A stretch of DNA of 58,779 nt from an uncultured Fibrobacter sp. (GTDB taxonomy: Bacteria; Fibrobacterota; Fibrobacteria; Fibrobacterales; Fibrobacteraceae). Made by a program: the position numbers and the translations under genes. Shown in pieces: positions 40,393-48,594 of this stretch. Within the stretch, counting starts at the first letter, position 1, and every line of letters starts with the position of its first letter. Under the pieces are notes generated by a model, which worked only from the letters and a program-made list of their open reading frames with translations, had not been told where the DNA came from and did not search any database. The DNA is taken from positions 1 to 58,779 of the forward strand of contig CAKUWY010000021.1 of NCBI GenBank assembly GCA_934699585.1. Direction: 5' to 3'.

Positions 40393-42754
40393 ATGGATAT
40401 AAAAAAAGCGACTATCGCTTTTGGTTTAATGGCCGCCGTCTATGCAGGAGCAGCCAAGTACGAGGCCGAAGATGCGACCATAGGGGGCGATGCCAGCAAA
40501 AAGGGAACCTATGTGGACCTGAACGAAGGAAGTATCACCTTCGAAAACGTCACAGCGGAGGCTGCGGGCAACTACACTCTGATTATACACAGTGCCGCAC
40601 CCTATGGCGAGAAGGACAACAACATTACGGTCAACGGCTCCCAGGTGGGTTCCTTTCACCTTGATAAAGGCACAGCGTTCATCGATGTTTCCACCATCAT
40701 TTCTTTGAAAGCCGGAAACAATACTATCGGCATCACAAAGAGCTGGGGATGGATTCAGGTCGACTATATCGAGGTGAAGCCCTTCGAGGTTGGTTCCTTC
40801 GACCTCTGTAACGCCCCCACTACAAAGGGCGCCACGGCATCTGCCGTGAAACTCTACAATTTTTTGGTCAACAGCTTCGGAAAAAAGACCATCTCCGGCG
40901 TAATGACCGGCGACATGGACCACTACACCAAGGGTGATGCCACCCAGCACGAAGACGTGCAGGCCGTCTATACGGCATCCGGAAAGTACCCGGCACTCGT
41001 GGGCGTCGACCTGATGAATGCGACCGGGGCCAACAAGAACGATTCCTGGTACAAGGATTACACTCAAAAGTCCCTGGATATCGCAAAGTCCATCTGGACC
41101 AAGGGCGGCATCCCCGCCATCACGTGGCACTGGCGCCCGGGAAGCGAGGCGGAATTCTACGTGAAGGGAGCAAACGAAAACTACACCGAGTTCGACTTTA
41201 CCGAAGCCTTCATGACCGGTACCACCACCTGGGATACACTTTCCTCAGCATACCAGGACCTCGTAGCAGACATAGACCTCATTGCCGGCTACATGTTAGA
41301 GCTTCAGGATGCGGGCGTTGCCGCCATTTTCCGCCCCCTGCACGAATCCGGTGGAGCTTGGTTCTGGTGGAGCACCCATACGGGTGCACAGTTCGCCGCC
41401 CTCTACCGTCTGGTTTACGAAAGACTCGTCTTCAAGAAGGGCGTAAAGAACCTAGTGTGGGTATTCAACCCCAAGGATGCCAACATGACCGGCTGGGATC
41501 CGGGTAGCACCTACTACGACGTTCGCGGCGTTGACATCTACAATGACGCCAACAACCACACCAGCAATTCCTCCGCATTCTTTGACCTTATGATGAAATT
41601 TGGAACCGACAAGGTCTTAGCCCTGTCTGAAAACGGTCCCATTCCCGACGTGACCAACATGCATAACGACGGTGCCATATGGAGCTGGTGGATGCCCTGG
41701 TACGAATCCCCCGGCTTGGAGTGGCGGGTTCGTCAGCCAGACCTCAGCAAGCGTGTGGAAATCCAACATGGAAAACGAAAACATCATCACGCTAGACAAG
41801 ATGCCCGGCTGGAACAGCTACAGCACTGCAAATTCGGGAACCAAGACTTGCAACACCGCAACAGAAACCTCCAAGTACAATGGAGACAAGGACAAGGCTT
41901 CGGGTAACAACAAGAACTACCTGATGCAGGTTTCCCTGTCCAAGCTGGGAGCGAGCGGGGCATTGATAAACTACACGAACTTGCCCGACCTGACTAGCTC
42001 CAAGTCCATTTCCGTAAAAGTCAGCAACAAGGGCAGCGGATCCGCCAAAGGTGGCATATGGATCGGACTTGCCTTTGTCAGGGATGGCTCCGCCGACAAG
42101 CAGTGGACCTGGGAACAGTCCACTGACGGCTGTTGGATCGAGGAAGGCAGCTCCAAGACCTGCGAATATGAAATCACCACCTACATGGGCGAAGACGAGA
42201 AGGAACACCCCATCGATCTGGACAACCTGTTCTCTGTCGTATTCAACATCTCTGCCGAAGGATTCAGCGGGAACATCGGGTTCGACGAGATGGTAACCGA
42301 CGACGGCGTAATCATCTCCAACTTTGACAAGAAAGCCGACCTGTTCGCTGTATCCGAAGGAAGCGAGACGGTTGTCACTGCAATCCAGATGGTTGAAAAG
42401 CTTTCGGAACCTGGCCAGACTACACCGACGTCTTCCAATTCGAACAACAATTCCGCAAATTCAAACACAAATTCGGCCAGTTCAAACAACAACACCGCCA
42501 TCGGTGCAGGTCCGCTTCCTGCCGTGGCCAGCCTCACCCTCCAGAGCAACAAACTCTCCTTCACGACGGCACGTTCTGCAAACGTTTCGCTGGACGTGTT
42601 CGACCTGCAGGGGAACCGTGTGTCTAGCCTCTACAAGGGTGCCCTCTCCGCCGGGACCCACCAGTTCAGCCTTTCGGATATGGCCCGCGGGTCTTACCTT
42701 GTGCGGGCCAAGGGTGCCGGACTTTCTGCAACGAAGCGGATTGTCATCAAGTAA
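40393..42754 (+). pseudogene. GH26 beta-mannanase with a one-base frameshift
   Basis: The first frame (40393-41907) encodes a signal peptide, a CBM6/35-like module (KYEAEDATI onward) and a GH26 barrel with acid/base E318 (RPLHESGGAWFWW) and nucleophile E413 (ALSENGPIPD). Near residue 438 the family sequence moves to the +1 frame (41672-42754): PAWSGGFVSQTSASVW and NIITLDKMPGW complete the barrel, followed by a beta-sandwich, an Asn/Ser linker and a C-terminal sorting domain ending in ATKRIVIK. The shift falls at a CCCCC run (41708-41712); with four Cs the frame is whole, about 786 residues. It could be a real mutation or a sequencing error. Uncorrected, translation loses the last barrel strand and the secretion tag. 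Confidence 0.85.
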
Positions 42755-42854
42755 GGCCTGAATTTTTTCAAAGGGAATCCCTGCAACCAACGTTGCAGGG
42801 ATTTTTCTTTGGGTTGAAAATAGTCTGGCTTTTTGCTATATTGGCCCAAACCTC

Positions 42855-42939
42855 GGAGAGATGCCAGAGTGGTCGATTGGGCCGGTCTCGAAAACCGGAG
42901 TCTGTCACAGGACCGAGGGTTCGAACCCCTCTCTCTCCT
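42855..42939 (+). tRNA. tRNA-Ser (anticodon CGA)
   Basis: A full cloverleaf can be drawn. The acceptor is GGAGAGA (from 42855) with TCTCTCC (42932-42938), the anticodon stem is CCGGT/ACCGG with loop CTCGAAA (anticodon CGA, reading UCG), there is a long class II variable arm, and the T arm is GAGGG-TTCGAAC-CCCTC. The base after the acceptor is T, where serine tRNAs usually have G. The CCA end is not encoded. A strong terminator follows. Confidence 0.93.
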
Positions 42940-42947
42940 GAAAAAAT

Positions 42948-42977
42948 AAAGGACCCCCCGCGGGTCCTTTATTTTTT
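42948..42977 (+). terminator. Terminator after tRNA-Ser
   Basis: AAAGGACCC (42948-42956) and GGGTCCTTT (42962-42970) form a perfect 9-bp stem with loop CCCGC, followed by ATTTTTT. Confidence 0.9.
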
Positions 42978-42991
42978 CATGGGTAGATGTT

Positions 42992-43070
42992 CGAACCCTC
43001 GTAGAGGGTTCGATTGACTGCGCGTGAACGAAGTGAACTTGCGCAGTCAAGGATTTTGGCGAAGCCAAAA
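42992..43070. repeat. Three consecutive perfect hairpins downstream of tRNA-Ser
   Basis: CGAACCCTC/GAGGGTTCG (loop GTA), GACTGCGC/GCGCAGTC (43016-43023 and 43041-43048) and TTTTGGC/GCCAAAA (43054-43060 and 43064-43070, loop GAA) follow one another. The first resembles a T-arm fragment of the adjacent tRNA. No gene is visible here. Confidence 0.75.
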
Positions 43071-43536
43071 CCCGAAGGGGCACGAAGGAATGAAATGACT
43101 GAGTGATCCCACCCCTCTCAGCCCTGAAATTTTCGTCCGTTTTTTGAGAGGGGGGAATTCGGGGAACAAAGTGACCCCGCAATCCCACCCCTCTTTTAAC
43201 GACCGTTCGGCGTCCTCATTTGGTACTGTCCCTCCGGACACGCCTCACTTTCGCCAACACGACTCGTTTATACGAGTCGCTTTCGGCTCACGGAACGACC
43301 GTTCGGCGTCATCATCTGGAACTGCCCCTCCACCGTCATGCCGAGCCTGAGAGGCATCCAGAAACGAACCGCCTTGGATTCTTCGTGCTTCGCATTCAGA
43401 ATGGCGACGGGGTCTTAGGGGCGGAGCCCCTAGGAGAAGGGGTAGCGAATGATGTATGGAGATCCCCGCCTTCGCGGGGATGACATACAGCTGTAGCGAG
43501 GGGAGCGCCCTCCCCTTTACTATATTAATAATCACT
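43071..43536. other. Repeat-rich gene-free region before hinT
   Basis: This stretch has no credible gene. It holds a G-rich/C-rich pair near 43142-43196, two copies of an ACGACCGTTCGGCGTC word (near 43200 and 43297), a small ACTCG...CGAGT palindrome, GGGGCGGAGCCCC near 43420, and a REP-like palindrome at 43462-43481 just before hinT. It looks like a graveyard of short mobile repeats next to a tRNA gene. Confidence 0.6.
43462..43481. repeat. REP-like palindrome
   Basis: ATCCCCGC and GCGGGGAT form a perfect 8-bp stem with loop CTTC, followed by GAC. Open frames through it give the typical spurious peptide IPAFAGMT. Confidence 0.8.
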
Positions 43537-43893
43537 ATGAGCGAAAACTGCCTTTTTTGTAAAATCATCAAGGGAGAAATCCCTTCCAAGAAAATCTACG
43601 AAGACGACGACGTGTTCGCCTTCTACGACGTGGCACCCCAGGCCCCCGTCCACTTTCTGGTGGTCCCCAAGCGCCATATCGCCTCCCTCATGGACATGAA
43701 GCCCGAAGACGCCGAGCTGGTGGGCAAGCTGCTCTACCGCGGCCAGCAAATCGCCAAGGACCTGGGTCTCGAAGAGTCCGGCGCCCGTTTCGTGTTCAAC
43801 TGCAAGGAAGATGCGGGCCAGACCGTTTTCCACATCCACCTGCACGTGGTGGGTGGACAGAAGTTCGGCTGGCCTCCGTTCCCGAAGGGGTAA
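43537..43893 (+). CDS. HIT family nucleotide-binding hydrolase (HinT-like)
   Basis: The product has 118 residues. CLFCKIIKGEIPSKKIYEDDDVFAFYDVAPQ at the N-terminus and the histidine triad FHIHLHVVGGQ near the C-terminus identify a HinT-type protein, which hydrolyses adenosine phosphoramidates and aminoacyl-adenylates in the cytoplasm. The ATG at 43537 is the family start; the longer frame runs through the REP palindrome and is rejected. A nested palindromic element follows the stop. Confidence 0.93.
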   Translation: MSENCLFCKIIKGEIPSKKIYEDDDVFAFYDVAPQAPVHFLVVPKRHIASLMDMKPEDAELVGKLLYRGQQIAKDLGLEESGARFVFNCKEDAGQTVFHIHLHVVGGQKFGWPPFPKG

Positions 43894-43894
43894 C

Positions 43895-43982
43895 GGGGTC
43901 GCTCCTTACAGTCGCTTTGAGCAATGAGGTCGCTGCGCTCTGAGCAATGGCTCAAACCTCAAAGGCGCGAAGCGACGACCCC
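43895..43982. repeat. Nested palindromic element between hinT and recO
   Basis: An outer GGGGTC...GACCCC pair encloses CTTTGAG (43915-43921) with CTCAAAG (43958-43964), and an inner TGAGC-AATG-GCTCA hairpin (43941-43954). The GAGCAATG word occurs twice. The element ends 15 bases before the recO start, so it forms the recO leader. Confidence 0.6.
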
Positions 43983-43997
43983 ATACCTCGTAGCCCT

Positions 43998-44738
43998 ATG
44001 ATCAAATCCAAGTCCATAGTCCTCCACCGTTACCCCTACAGCGATTCCAGCTGGATCGTGAAGGCCCTGACGGAGGAATGCGGGATCGTGTCCTTCATCG
44101 TGAAGGGCGGAAAGCGGAAGGAGTCGCCTTTCAGGGGCGCCCTGGACCCGCTCGCTCTTGCGGAGGTGGTGTTCAAGCACAACCCGAATGCCGAACTGCA
44201 GTTCGTCAAGGAGGCCACGCTTCTCTGCTGGCACGAATCCATGCGGGGCGACCTGCTGCACCAGGCACAGGCCCAGGTGATGGCGGAAATGATCCTGCGT
44301 TACGCCCCCCAGGGCGTGCCCCTGGACGAGGAATTCCAGCATCTGGAAGCATCGCTTGCGGAACTGGACAGCAGAGACCTTGCCGACGGCGCCTTCGCCC
44401 GCTGGCTCCTGGCCACCTGCGAAATGTGGGGCTACCATCTGGAACTTGGCACCTGCGGGCGCTGCGAAAAGACCCTTACGGAACCGGCGGCGGATTTTTC
44501 GCCGGAATCGGGAACGTTCCTGTGCAAGGACTGCCTGGGAGTCGCCTCCCCCCGCGCCAAGAAGGAAACCCTGGATGGTTTCTGGGCGCTCCACAGGAAC
44601 TTGCCCATTCAGGATTCCCAATATACCGAGAACGCCTTAATTTCCTATCTTAGGAACCACATCGGCTTCTTGAAGGAAATACATTCCCTCCAATGGCTAC
44701 AGGAGATTCGAAAACTATGCTCAACCCCAAAGACATAA
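43998..44738 (+). CDS. recO: DNA repair protein RecO
   Basis: The product has 246 residues from the ATG at 43998 (MIKSKSIVLHRYPYSDSSWIV). The N-terminal OB-fold segment includes ECGIVSFIVKGGKRKESPFRGALDPL. A zinc finger is visible at CGRCEK ... FLCKDCLG. RecO helps load RecA with RecF/RecR in gap repair. The longer frame through the palindromic element is rejected. The gene overlaps panB by 22 bases. Confidence 0.9.
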   Translation: MIKSKSIVLHRYPYSDSSWIVKALTEECGIVSFIVKGGKRKESPFRGALDPLALAEVVFKHNPNAELQFVKEATLLCWHESMRGDLLHQAQAQVMAEMILRYAPQGVPLDEEFQHLEASLAELDSRDLADGAFARWLLATCEMWGYHLELGTCGRCEKTLTEPAADFSPESGTFLCKDCLGVASPRAKKETLDGFWALHRNLPIQDSQYTENALISYLRNHIGFLKEIHSLQWLQEIRKLCSTPKT

Positions 44739-45466
44739 CCGAAAAGAAAGCCAAGGGTGAAAAGATTTCCATGGTCACCGCCTACGACTACGCCTTCGCC
44801 CAGATGGCGGAGGCCGCAGGCATCGACCAGATTCTGGTAGGCGACAGCCTCGCCAACACCATGCTGGGCTACAAGACCACCCGCGACGTGGGCATGACCG
44901 AAATGCTCATCTTCGTGGGAGCGGTGTGCCGGGGTGCCCCCAACACCCACGTGGTGGCCGACATGCCCTACATGAGCGACAAGGATCCGCAGACGGCCTA
45001 CGATAACGCCCGCAGGTTCCTGGACCTGGGTGCATCAAGCGTCAAGCTGGAAGGAACTCCCCAGGGCGTGCTGGAATTCCTCTGCGGTCACGACATTCCC
45101 GTGTGCGCCCACCTGGGATTGCTCCCCCAGACGGCGGAAAACTTCAAGCAGAAGGGAAAGACGGAAGAAGAGGCCCGCGCCATCGAACAGGCCGCCCGCT
45201 TTGTGGATAACCTGGGCTGTTTCGAGCTGGTGCTGGAGCACATTCCCGAAGAACTGGGCACAAAAATCACCCGGGAGGTAAAGGCCGTGACTATCGGCAT
45301 CGGCGGCGGGCGCTATACCGACGGCCAGGTGCTGGTGATGCACGACGCCCTGGGCATGCACCAGAAAAAGATTCCGCCCTTCGCTACCAAGTTCGTGAAC
45401 ATGTTCGACCTTGGCGTAGAAGGATTCAAGAAATACATCGACAGCGTGAAAAATTCCGCGCTATAA
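44717..45466 (+). CDS. panB: 3-methyl-2-oxobutanoate hydroxymethyltransferase
   Basis: The product has 249 residues from the ATG at 44717 (MLNPKDITEKKAKGEKISMVTAYDY); an ATG eight codons earlier is also possible. It adds a hydroxymethyl group to 2-oxoisovalerate, the first committed step of pantothenate synthesis. Diagnostic segments are MVTAYDYAFAQMAEAAGIDQILVGDSLANTMLGY, VVADMPYMS, SSVKLEG, VCAHLGLLPQ and IGIGGGRYTDGQVLVMHDALGM. An AGGAG site lies 11-12 bases upstream. The pathway link to the coaBC-like gene at the left edge is metabolic, not positional. A strong hairpin terminator follows. Confidence 0.95.
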   Translation: MLNPKDITEKKAKGEKISMVTAYDYAFAQMAEAAGIDQILVGDSLANTMLGYKTTRDVGMTEMLIFVGAVCRGAPNTHVVADMPYMSDKDPQTAYDNARRFLDLGASSVKLEGTPQGVLEFLCGHDIPVCAHLGLLPQTAENFKQKGKTEEEARAIEQAARFVDNLGCFELVLEHIPEELGTKITREVKAVTIGIGGGRYTDGQVLVMHDALGMHQKKIPPFATKFVNMFDLGVEGFKKYIDSVKNSAL

Positions 45467-45509
45467 TTCCAGCTGCAAGAAATTTTTCTCTTGCAAATAA
45501 AATTTTTTG

Positions 45510-45548
45510 CGTCCGGCGAGACTTTCGACGGACGTTTTTTTTTCGGCA
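45510..45548 (+). terminator. Terminator of panB
   Basis: CGTCCG (45510-45515) and CGGACG (45529-45534) form a stem followed by a long T run. Confidence 0.8.
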
Positions 45549-45908
45549 GACGAATTTCTGCACTCCGAAAAAAAATTTTTCCAAAAAAATTCAAAATTTT
45601 TTTCGCTACAAAAATCTCTTCGCGATGTCTCAAAATGAAAAATTTTTCTGACATCAAAACAAAAACACTCTTATCAAAAACTTTTATCAAAACTTTGATT
45701 ATCATTAAGTTATGAAATCAAAAAACGACCTATTTTCACAGATAAAGTAACAAACAGGGGTCGCACGCGTATAATGACAGTTTTTTTCCTTGTCAATACC
45801 TTTTTGAAAAAAAAAGAAAAAAATTTCAAAAAAGTGTTGATTATTTGTGAAAAAAGAGTTATTTTATAGCTATCAAATCGTTAAACCCTAAAAAAAGGAA
45901 AAAAAACA
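45549..45908. other. Extremely AT-rich leader region before the H1-like gene
   Basis: The stretch has many A and T tracts (TTTTTT, AAAAAAAA) spaced at about helical intervals, a GATGTC...GACATC inverted pair, two TTATCAAAA/TTTATCAAAA words and an ATCAAAACTTTGAT palindrome. The tracts would bend DNA. I see no gene; a 74-codon frame here overlaps the terminator and is rejected. Confidence 0.5.
45837..45865 (+). promoter_or_regulatory. Predicted promoter of the H1-like gene
   Basis: TTGATT (45837-45842) and TATTTT (45860-45865) are separated by 17 bases, about 45 bases before the start codon. Confidence 0.55.
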
Positions 45909-46178
45909 ATGGCTACAGTAAAGAAAACCGCCGCTAAGAAACCCGCTGCCAAGAAGGTTGCCGCTAAGAAGCCCGCTGCCAAGAAGGCCGCTCCTGCTAA
46001 GAAGGCTGCCGCCAAGAAGCCCGCTGCCAAGAAGCCGGCTGCTAAGAAGGCTGCTCCTGCTAAGAAGGTTGCCGCCAAGAAGCCCGCTGCCAAGAAGGTT
46101 GCCGCCAAGAAGCCGGCTGCCAAGAAGGTCGCTGCTAAGAAGCCGGCTGCTAAGAAGGCTCCTGCCAAGAAGAAGTAA
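45909..46178 (+). CDS. Histone H1-like Lys/Ala-rich DNA-binding protein
   Basis: The 89-residue product is made almost only of Ala, Lys, Pro and Val, in AAKKP and AAKKV pentads with two AAPAKK breaks. This resembles the C-terminal tail of eukaryotic histone H1 and bacterial H1-like proteins, which bind and condense DNA in the nucleoid. There is no globular domain. The repeat nature of the gene (about 15-base units) means copy number could change without frameshift. An AAGGA site precedes the ATG, and a terminator hairpin (46199-46226) follows the stop. Confidence 0.85.
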   Translation: MATVKKTAAKKPAAKKVAAKKPAAKKAAPAKKAAAKKPAAKKPAAKKAAPAKKVAAKKPAAKKVAAKKPAAKKVAAKKPAAKKAPAKKK

Positions 46179-46198
46179 TTCTTTTTCTCTCCTTTACA

Positions 46199-46232
46199 GA
46201 GCGGAGTTCCCTACGGGACTCCGTTCTTTTTT
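46199..46232 (+). terminator. Terminator of the H1-like gene
   Basis: GAGCGGAGTTCC and GGGACTCCGTTC form a long stem around CTAC, followed by TTTTTT. Confidence 0.85.
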
Positions 46233-46286
46233 GTCCCGTCCGCCATCCTCTCCGGAAAATCGGCGGACATTTTCTATTTTATAGTC

Positions 46287-46697
46287 ATGATTTCAGAAAA
46301 AGACCTGTCGGAACTGGAAAAAATCCCCCTGGACGAGCGGATCACCCGCGTCGAGAACCTGCTGAAAGACAAGGAAAGCCCCCGCCCCTTCGAGCTGGGC
46401 CTACTGCTCGCCCTGAAGATGGGTCAAGAAATCCGCGAAAAGAAACCACTGGGCTCGGAATCCGGCGACCTGGTGGCCAGCTGGAGCGGTAAGCACCCCG
46501 AATCCGTAGTGGAAGAAGCCATAGCCTTTGCCAAGGAGTTCCTGCTGAACCCGGCAAAGATCGCCGAGAAGATCAAGGCGGGCCTCAAGGACAAGGGGGA
46601 CACACCACCTAAAGGTGGCCATGCCCACATAAGCGCTGAAGCGCTAAGTGGTCAAAGGCCGCAACGCCCCGAGAATCCGGAGGCAGAAAATGGATAA
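46287..46697 (+). CDS. Small helical protein of unknown function
   Basis: The product has 136 residues, mostly charged helix: EKDLSELEKIPLDERITRVENLL, then ALKMGQEIREKKPLGSESG and VVEEAIAFAKEFLLNPAKIAEKIK. The last 30 residues are Gly/Pro-rich and probably disordered. It overlaps the ppx start by eight bases, and the ppx ribosome-binding site (GGAGG) lies inside its last codons, so the two are coupled. No family is recognised; a role linked to polyphosphate or stringent-response metabolism is only suggested by position. Confidence 0.65.
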   Translation: MISEKDLSELEKIPLDERITRVENLLKDKESPRPFELGLLLALKMGQEIREKKPLGSESGDLVASWSGKHPESVVEEAIAFAKEFLLNPAKIAEKIKAGLKDKGDTPPKGGHAHISAEALSGQRPQRPENPEAENG

Positions 46698-47619
46698 ACG
46701 ACTGCTCGCCACCGTCGATATCGGGAGCCACAGTTGCATTCTGCTCATCGCCTCCTTCGAAGAAGCCCCCGCGACGGGCGCACAAACCGAAACAGCTGAA
46801 GCGGAACGTGCCGAGCCTCGCAAAGTCCTGGTCCCGAAACTCCAGAAGGTGGAAATCTGCCGTCTGGGAGAAGACATCTACGACTCCGGACGCATTTCTC
46901 CGGAGCGTATCGCCGACCTGTGCCGGATCATGACCAAGTTCCGCATGGACCTCCACGCCCTGGGCGTGGAACTGAAGGCCGCTGCCATGACGGAGGCCAT
47001 GCGCCGTGCCGAAAACCAGGAAGAAGTCCTGGACGCTGTGGAAAAAGCCCTCTGGATGCGTCCGAGAATCATCTCCGGCGAAGAAGAGGCCGCCCTCACC
47101 TACCGCTCCGTGAAGGAATGGCACGGCGAAGGCATCGTGACCATCGATATCGGCGGCGGATCGACGGAAATTTCCAACGGAGCAACCGGATTCTCCATTC
47201 CGGTGGGCGCCCTCAAGATGTTCAAGGCCATGGGGCCAATCCCCGGTCCGGAATACAAGAAGTTCGTGAAGGAAACCTTCAAGGAAGTTTCGTTCAAGGG
47301 CATGACCAAGAAGCCGGTCTACCTTATCGGCGGAACGGGAACGGCTCTTGCCATGGTGTTCAAGAACCTTCCCCAGTTCGACTACAAGGCCATCGAAGGC
47401 CTGGAAATGAGCATTGCCGACCTGGAAGCCGTCACCACCCGCATATCCAACCTGTCCAAGGAACTCCGGGCCATGCTCCCAGGTCTTGAAAACGGACGGA
47501 GCGACGTCATCATCTGCGGCCTGTTCTGGCTCCGCTCCCTGCTGGAAAAGCTCCGCGTAGAAACCTTCCGCATCAGCACCGCCGGCCTCAGGTTCGGACT
47601 ATTATACCCACCAAATTAA
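46690..47619 (+). CDS. Exopolyphosphatase/guanosine pentaphosphatase family protein
   Basis: The product has 309 residues from the ATG at 46690, which follows GGAGG. It has the Ppx/GppA actin-like ATPase fold: LLATVDIGSHSCILLIAS near the N-terminus, MTEAMRRAENQEEVLDAV, ISGEEEAALTYRSV, VTIDIGGGSTEIS with the phosphate-binding glycines, and PVYLIGGTGTAL. Such enzymes degrade polyphosphate or convert pppGpp to ppGpp. The two activities cannot be told apart from sequence. The protein is the short form without a C-terminal HD domain. Confidence 0.92.
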   Translation: MDKRLLATVDIGSHSCILLIASFEEAPATGAQTETAEAERAEPRKVLVPKLQKVEICRLGEDIYDSGRISPERIADLCRIMTKFRMDLHALGVELKAAAMTEAMRRAENQEEVLDAVEKALWMRPRIISGEEEAALTYRSVKEWHGEGIVTIDIGGGSTEISNGATGFSIPVGALKMFKAMGPIPGPEYKKFVKETFKEVSFKGMTKKPVYLIGGTGTALAMVFKNLPQFDYKAIEGLEMSIADLEAVTTRISNLSKELRAMLPGLENGRSDVIICGLFWLRSLLEKLRVETFRISTAGLRFGLLYPPN

Positions 47620-47636
47620 GAATTCGGGGTTCGGAA

Positions 47637-47670
47637 TTCACATTCCACACTCCACACCTCACACTCTTCT
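47637..47670. repeat. Low-complexity CACATTCCACACTC-type repeat
   Basis: TTCACATTCCACACTCCACA and a following CCTCACACTC belong to the same word family as 606-676, 33126-33277 and 48402-48475. It forms the leader of the pseudouridine synthase gene. Confidence 0.6.
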
Positions 47671-47675
47671 TCTCT

Positions 47676-48401
47676 ATGCGCATCAACAAATACATTTCCC
47701 TGTGTGGAATCGCCAGCCGTCGGGCCGCCGAGGCCCTGATCGAAGAAGGCCGCGTGCAGGTGAACGGCGAGACCATCAGCGACCTGGGTCACCAGGTGGA
47801 CGAGGCCGCCGACACTGTCTTGGTGGACGGCAAGCCCGCGAAACTCCCCCGCAGGACCACCACCATTCTTTTCCACAAGCCGCCCGGATGCGTGTGCACC
47901 AAGGACGACCCCCAGGGGCGCGAGACCGTCTATGACTACCTGCCTCCAGGGTACCAGCAGCTGAAATACGTGGGCCGCCTGGACCTGCAGAGCCGCGGGC
48001 TGTTGCTGTTCACCGACGACGGGGAACTGCTCCACCGCCTGACCCATCCGAGCTACGAGATTCCCCGGACCTACAACGTGTGGACTACCAAGCCCCTGAG
48101 CGAAAGTGCCGCCCAGAAGCTGGTGGACGGCGTAGATATCCGGGACCCCGAAGACCCTGACGCCAAAGAAGACATCGCGTTTGCCACCGACGTTTACCTG
48201 GAAAAGGGATACGCCGAACTCACCCTCATCGAAGGCAAGAACCGCGAAATCCGCCGGATGATGCGGGCCCTGGGCTACGAGATTCGCGACCTGAAGCGCA
48301 TCAGCTACTGTAAGATTCGGCTCGGCGATTTACCCGCCGGCGAATACCGGGAACTCACCCCCGACGAAATGAACAAGCTTAGACAAGCGGTAGGACTGTA
48401 A
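47676..48401 (+). CDS. RluB/RsuA family pseudouridine synthase
   Basis: The product has 241 residues. An S4 RNA-binding domain (MRINKYISLCGIASRRAAEALIEEGRVQVNG) is followed by the catalytic domain: HKPPGCVCTKDDPQGRETVYDYLP, then GRLDLQSRGLLLFTDDGEL with the catalytic Asp, and ELTLIEGKNREIRRMMRALGYEI. Such enzymes make pseudouridine in ribosomal RNA. Whether the target is 23S (RluB-like) or 16S (RsuA-like) is not settled from sequence. It is preceded and followed by low-complexity repeat tracts. The ATG is the family start. Confidence 0.93.
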   Translation: MRINKYISLCGIASRRAAEALIEEGRVQVNGETISDLGHQVDEAADTVLVDGKPAKLPRRTTTILFHKPPGCVCTKDDPQGRETVYDYLPPGYQQLKYVGRLDLQSRGLLLFTDDGELLHRLTHPSYEIPRTYNVWTTKPLSESAAQKLVDGVDIRDPEDPDAKEDIAFATDVYLEKGYAELTLIEGKNREIRRMMRALGYEIRDLKRISYCKIRLGDLPAGEYRELTPDEMNKLRQAVGL

Positions 48402-48475
48402 CGGTGTGCAATGTGTAATGTGGAATGTGTAATGTGTAATGTGTAATGTGGAATGTGGAATGTGGAATATAGAAT
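48402..48475. repeat. Low-complexity GTGTAATGTG repeat array
   Basis: At least eight units of six to nine bases, alternating GTGTAAT and GTGGAAT, run from just after the pseudouridine synthase stop. This is the longest tract of its family in the window. Confidence 0.75.
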
Positions 48476-48497
48476 GATCGATAAGTCTATCTTCGTC

Positions 48498-48582
48498 ATC
48501 CTCACGCAGGTGAGGATCCGCTTGCTACCATCTAGCAGATGTTCGCCGGAGCCCGCCCTGAGTTTGTCGAATGGGCGAACAT
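48498..48582. repeat. Two REP-like palindromes
   Basis: ATCCTCAC (48498-48505) with GTGAGGAT (48510-48517), loop GCAG, and ATGTTCGCC (48539-48547) with GGCGAACAT (48574-48582) around a 26-base core. Confidence 0.75.
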
Positions 48583-48594
48583 GACGAGTTTCAG

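Noticed and set aside
42793..43017. 74-codon frame over tRNA-Ser
   Set aside because: It covers the tRNA cloverleaf and its terminator, and the peptide (CQSGRLGRSRKPESVTGP) is the usual tRNA-Ser artefact.
45491..45715. 74-codon frame downstream of panB
   Set aside because: It begins before the panB terminator hairpin and runs through A/T tracts; composition alone explains the Lys/Phe-rich peptide.
45640..45730. Possible replication origin from AT-richness and TTATCAAAA words
   Set aside because: The words are poor matches to a DnaA box and no dnaA or dnaN gene is near.
45881..46168. Ala/Leu/Phe repeat frame opposite the H1-like gene
   Set aside because: It is the antisense of AAKKP repeats and has no start context.
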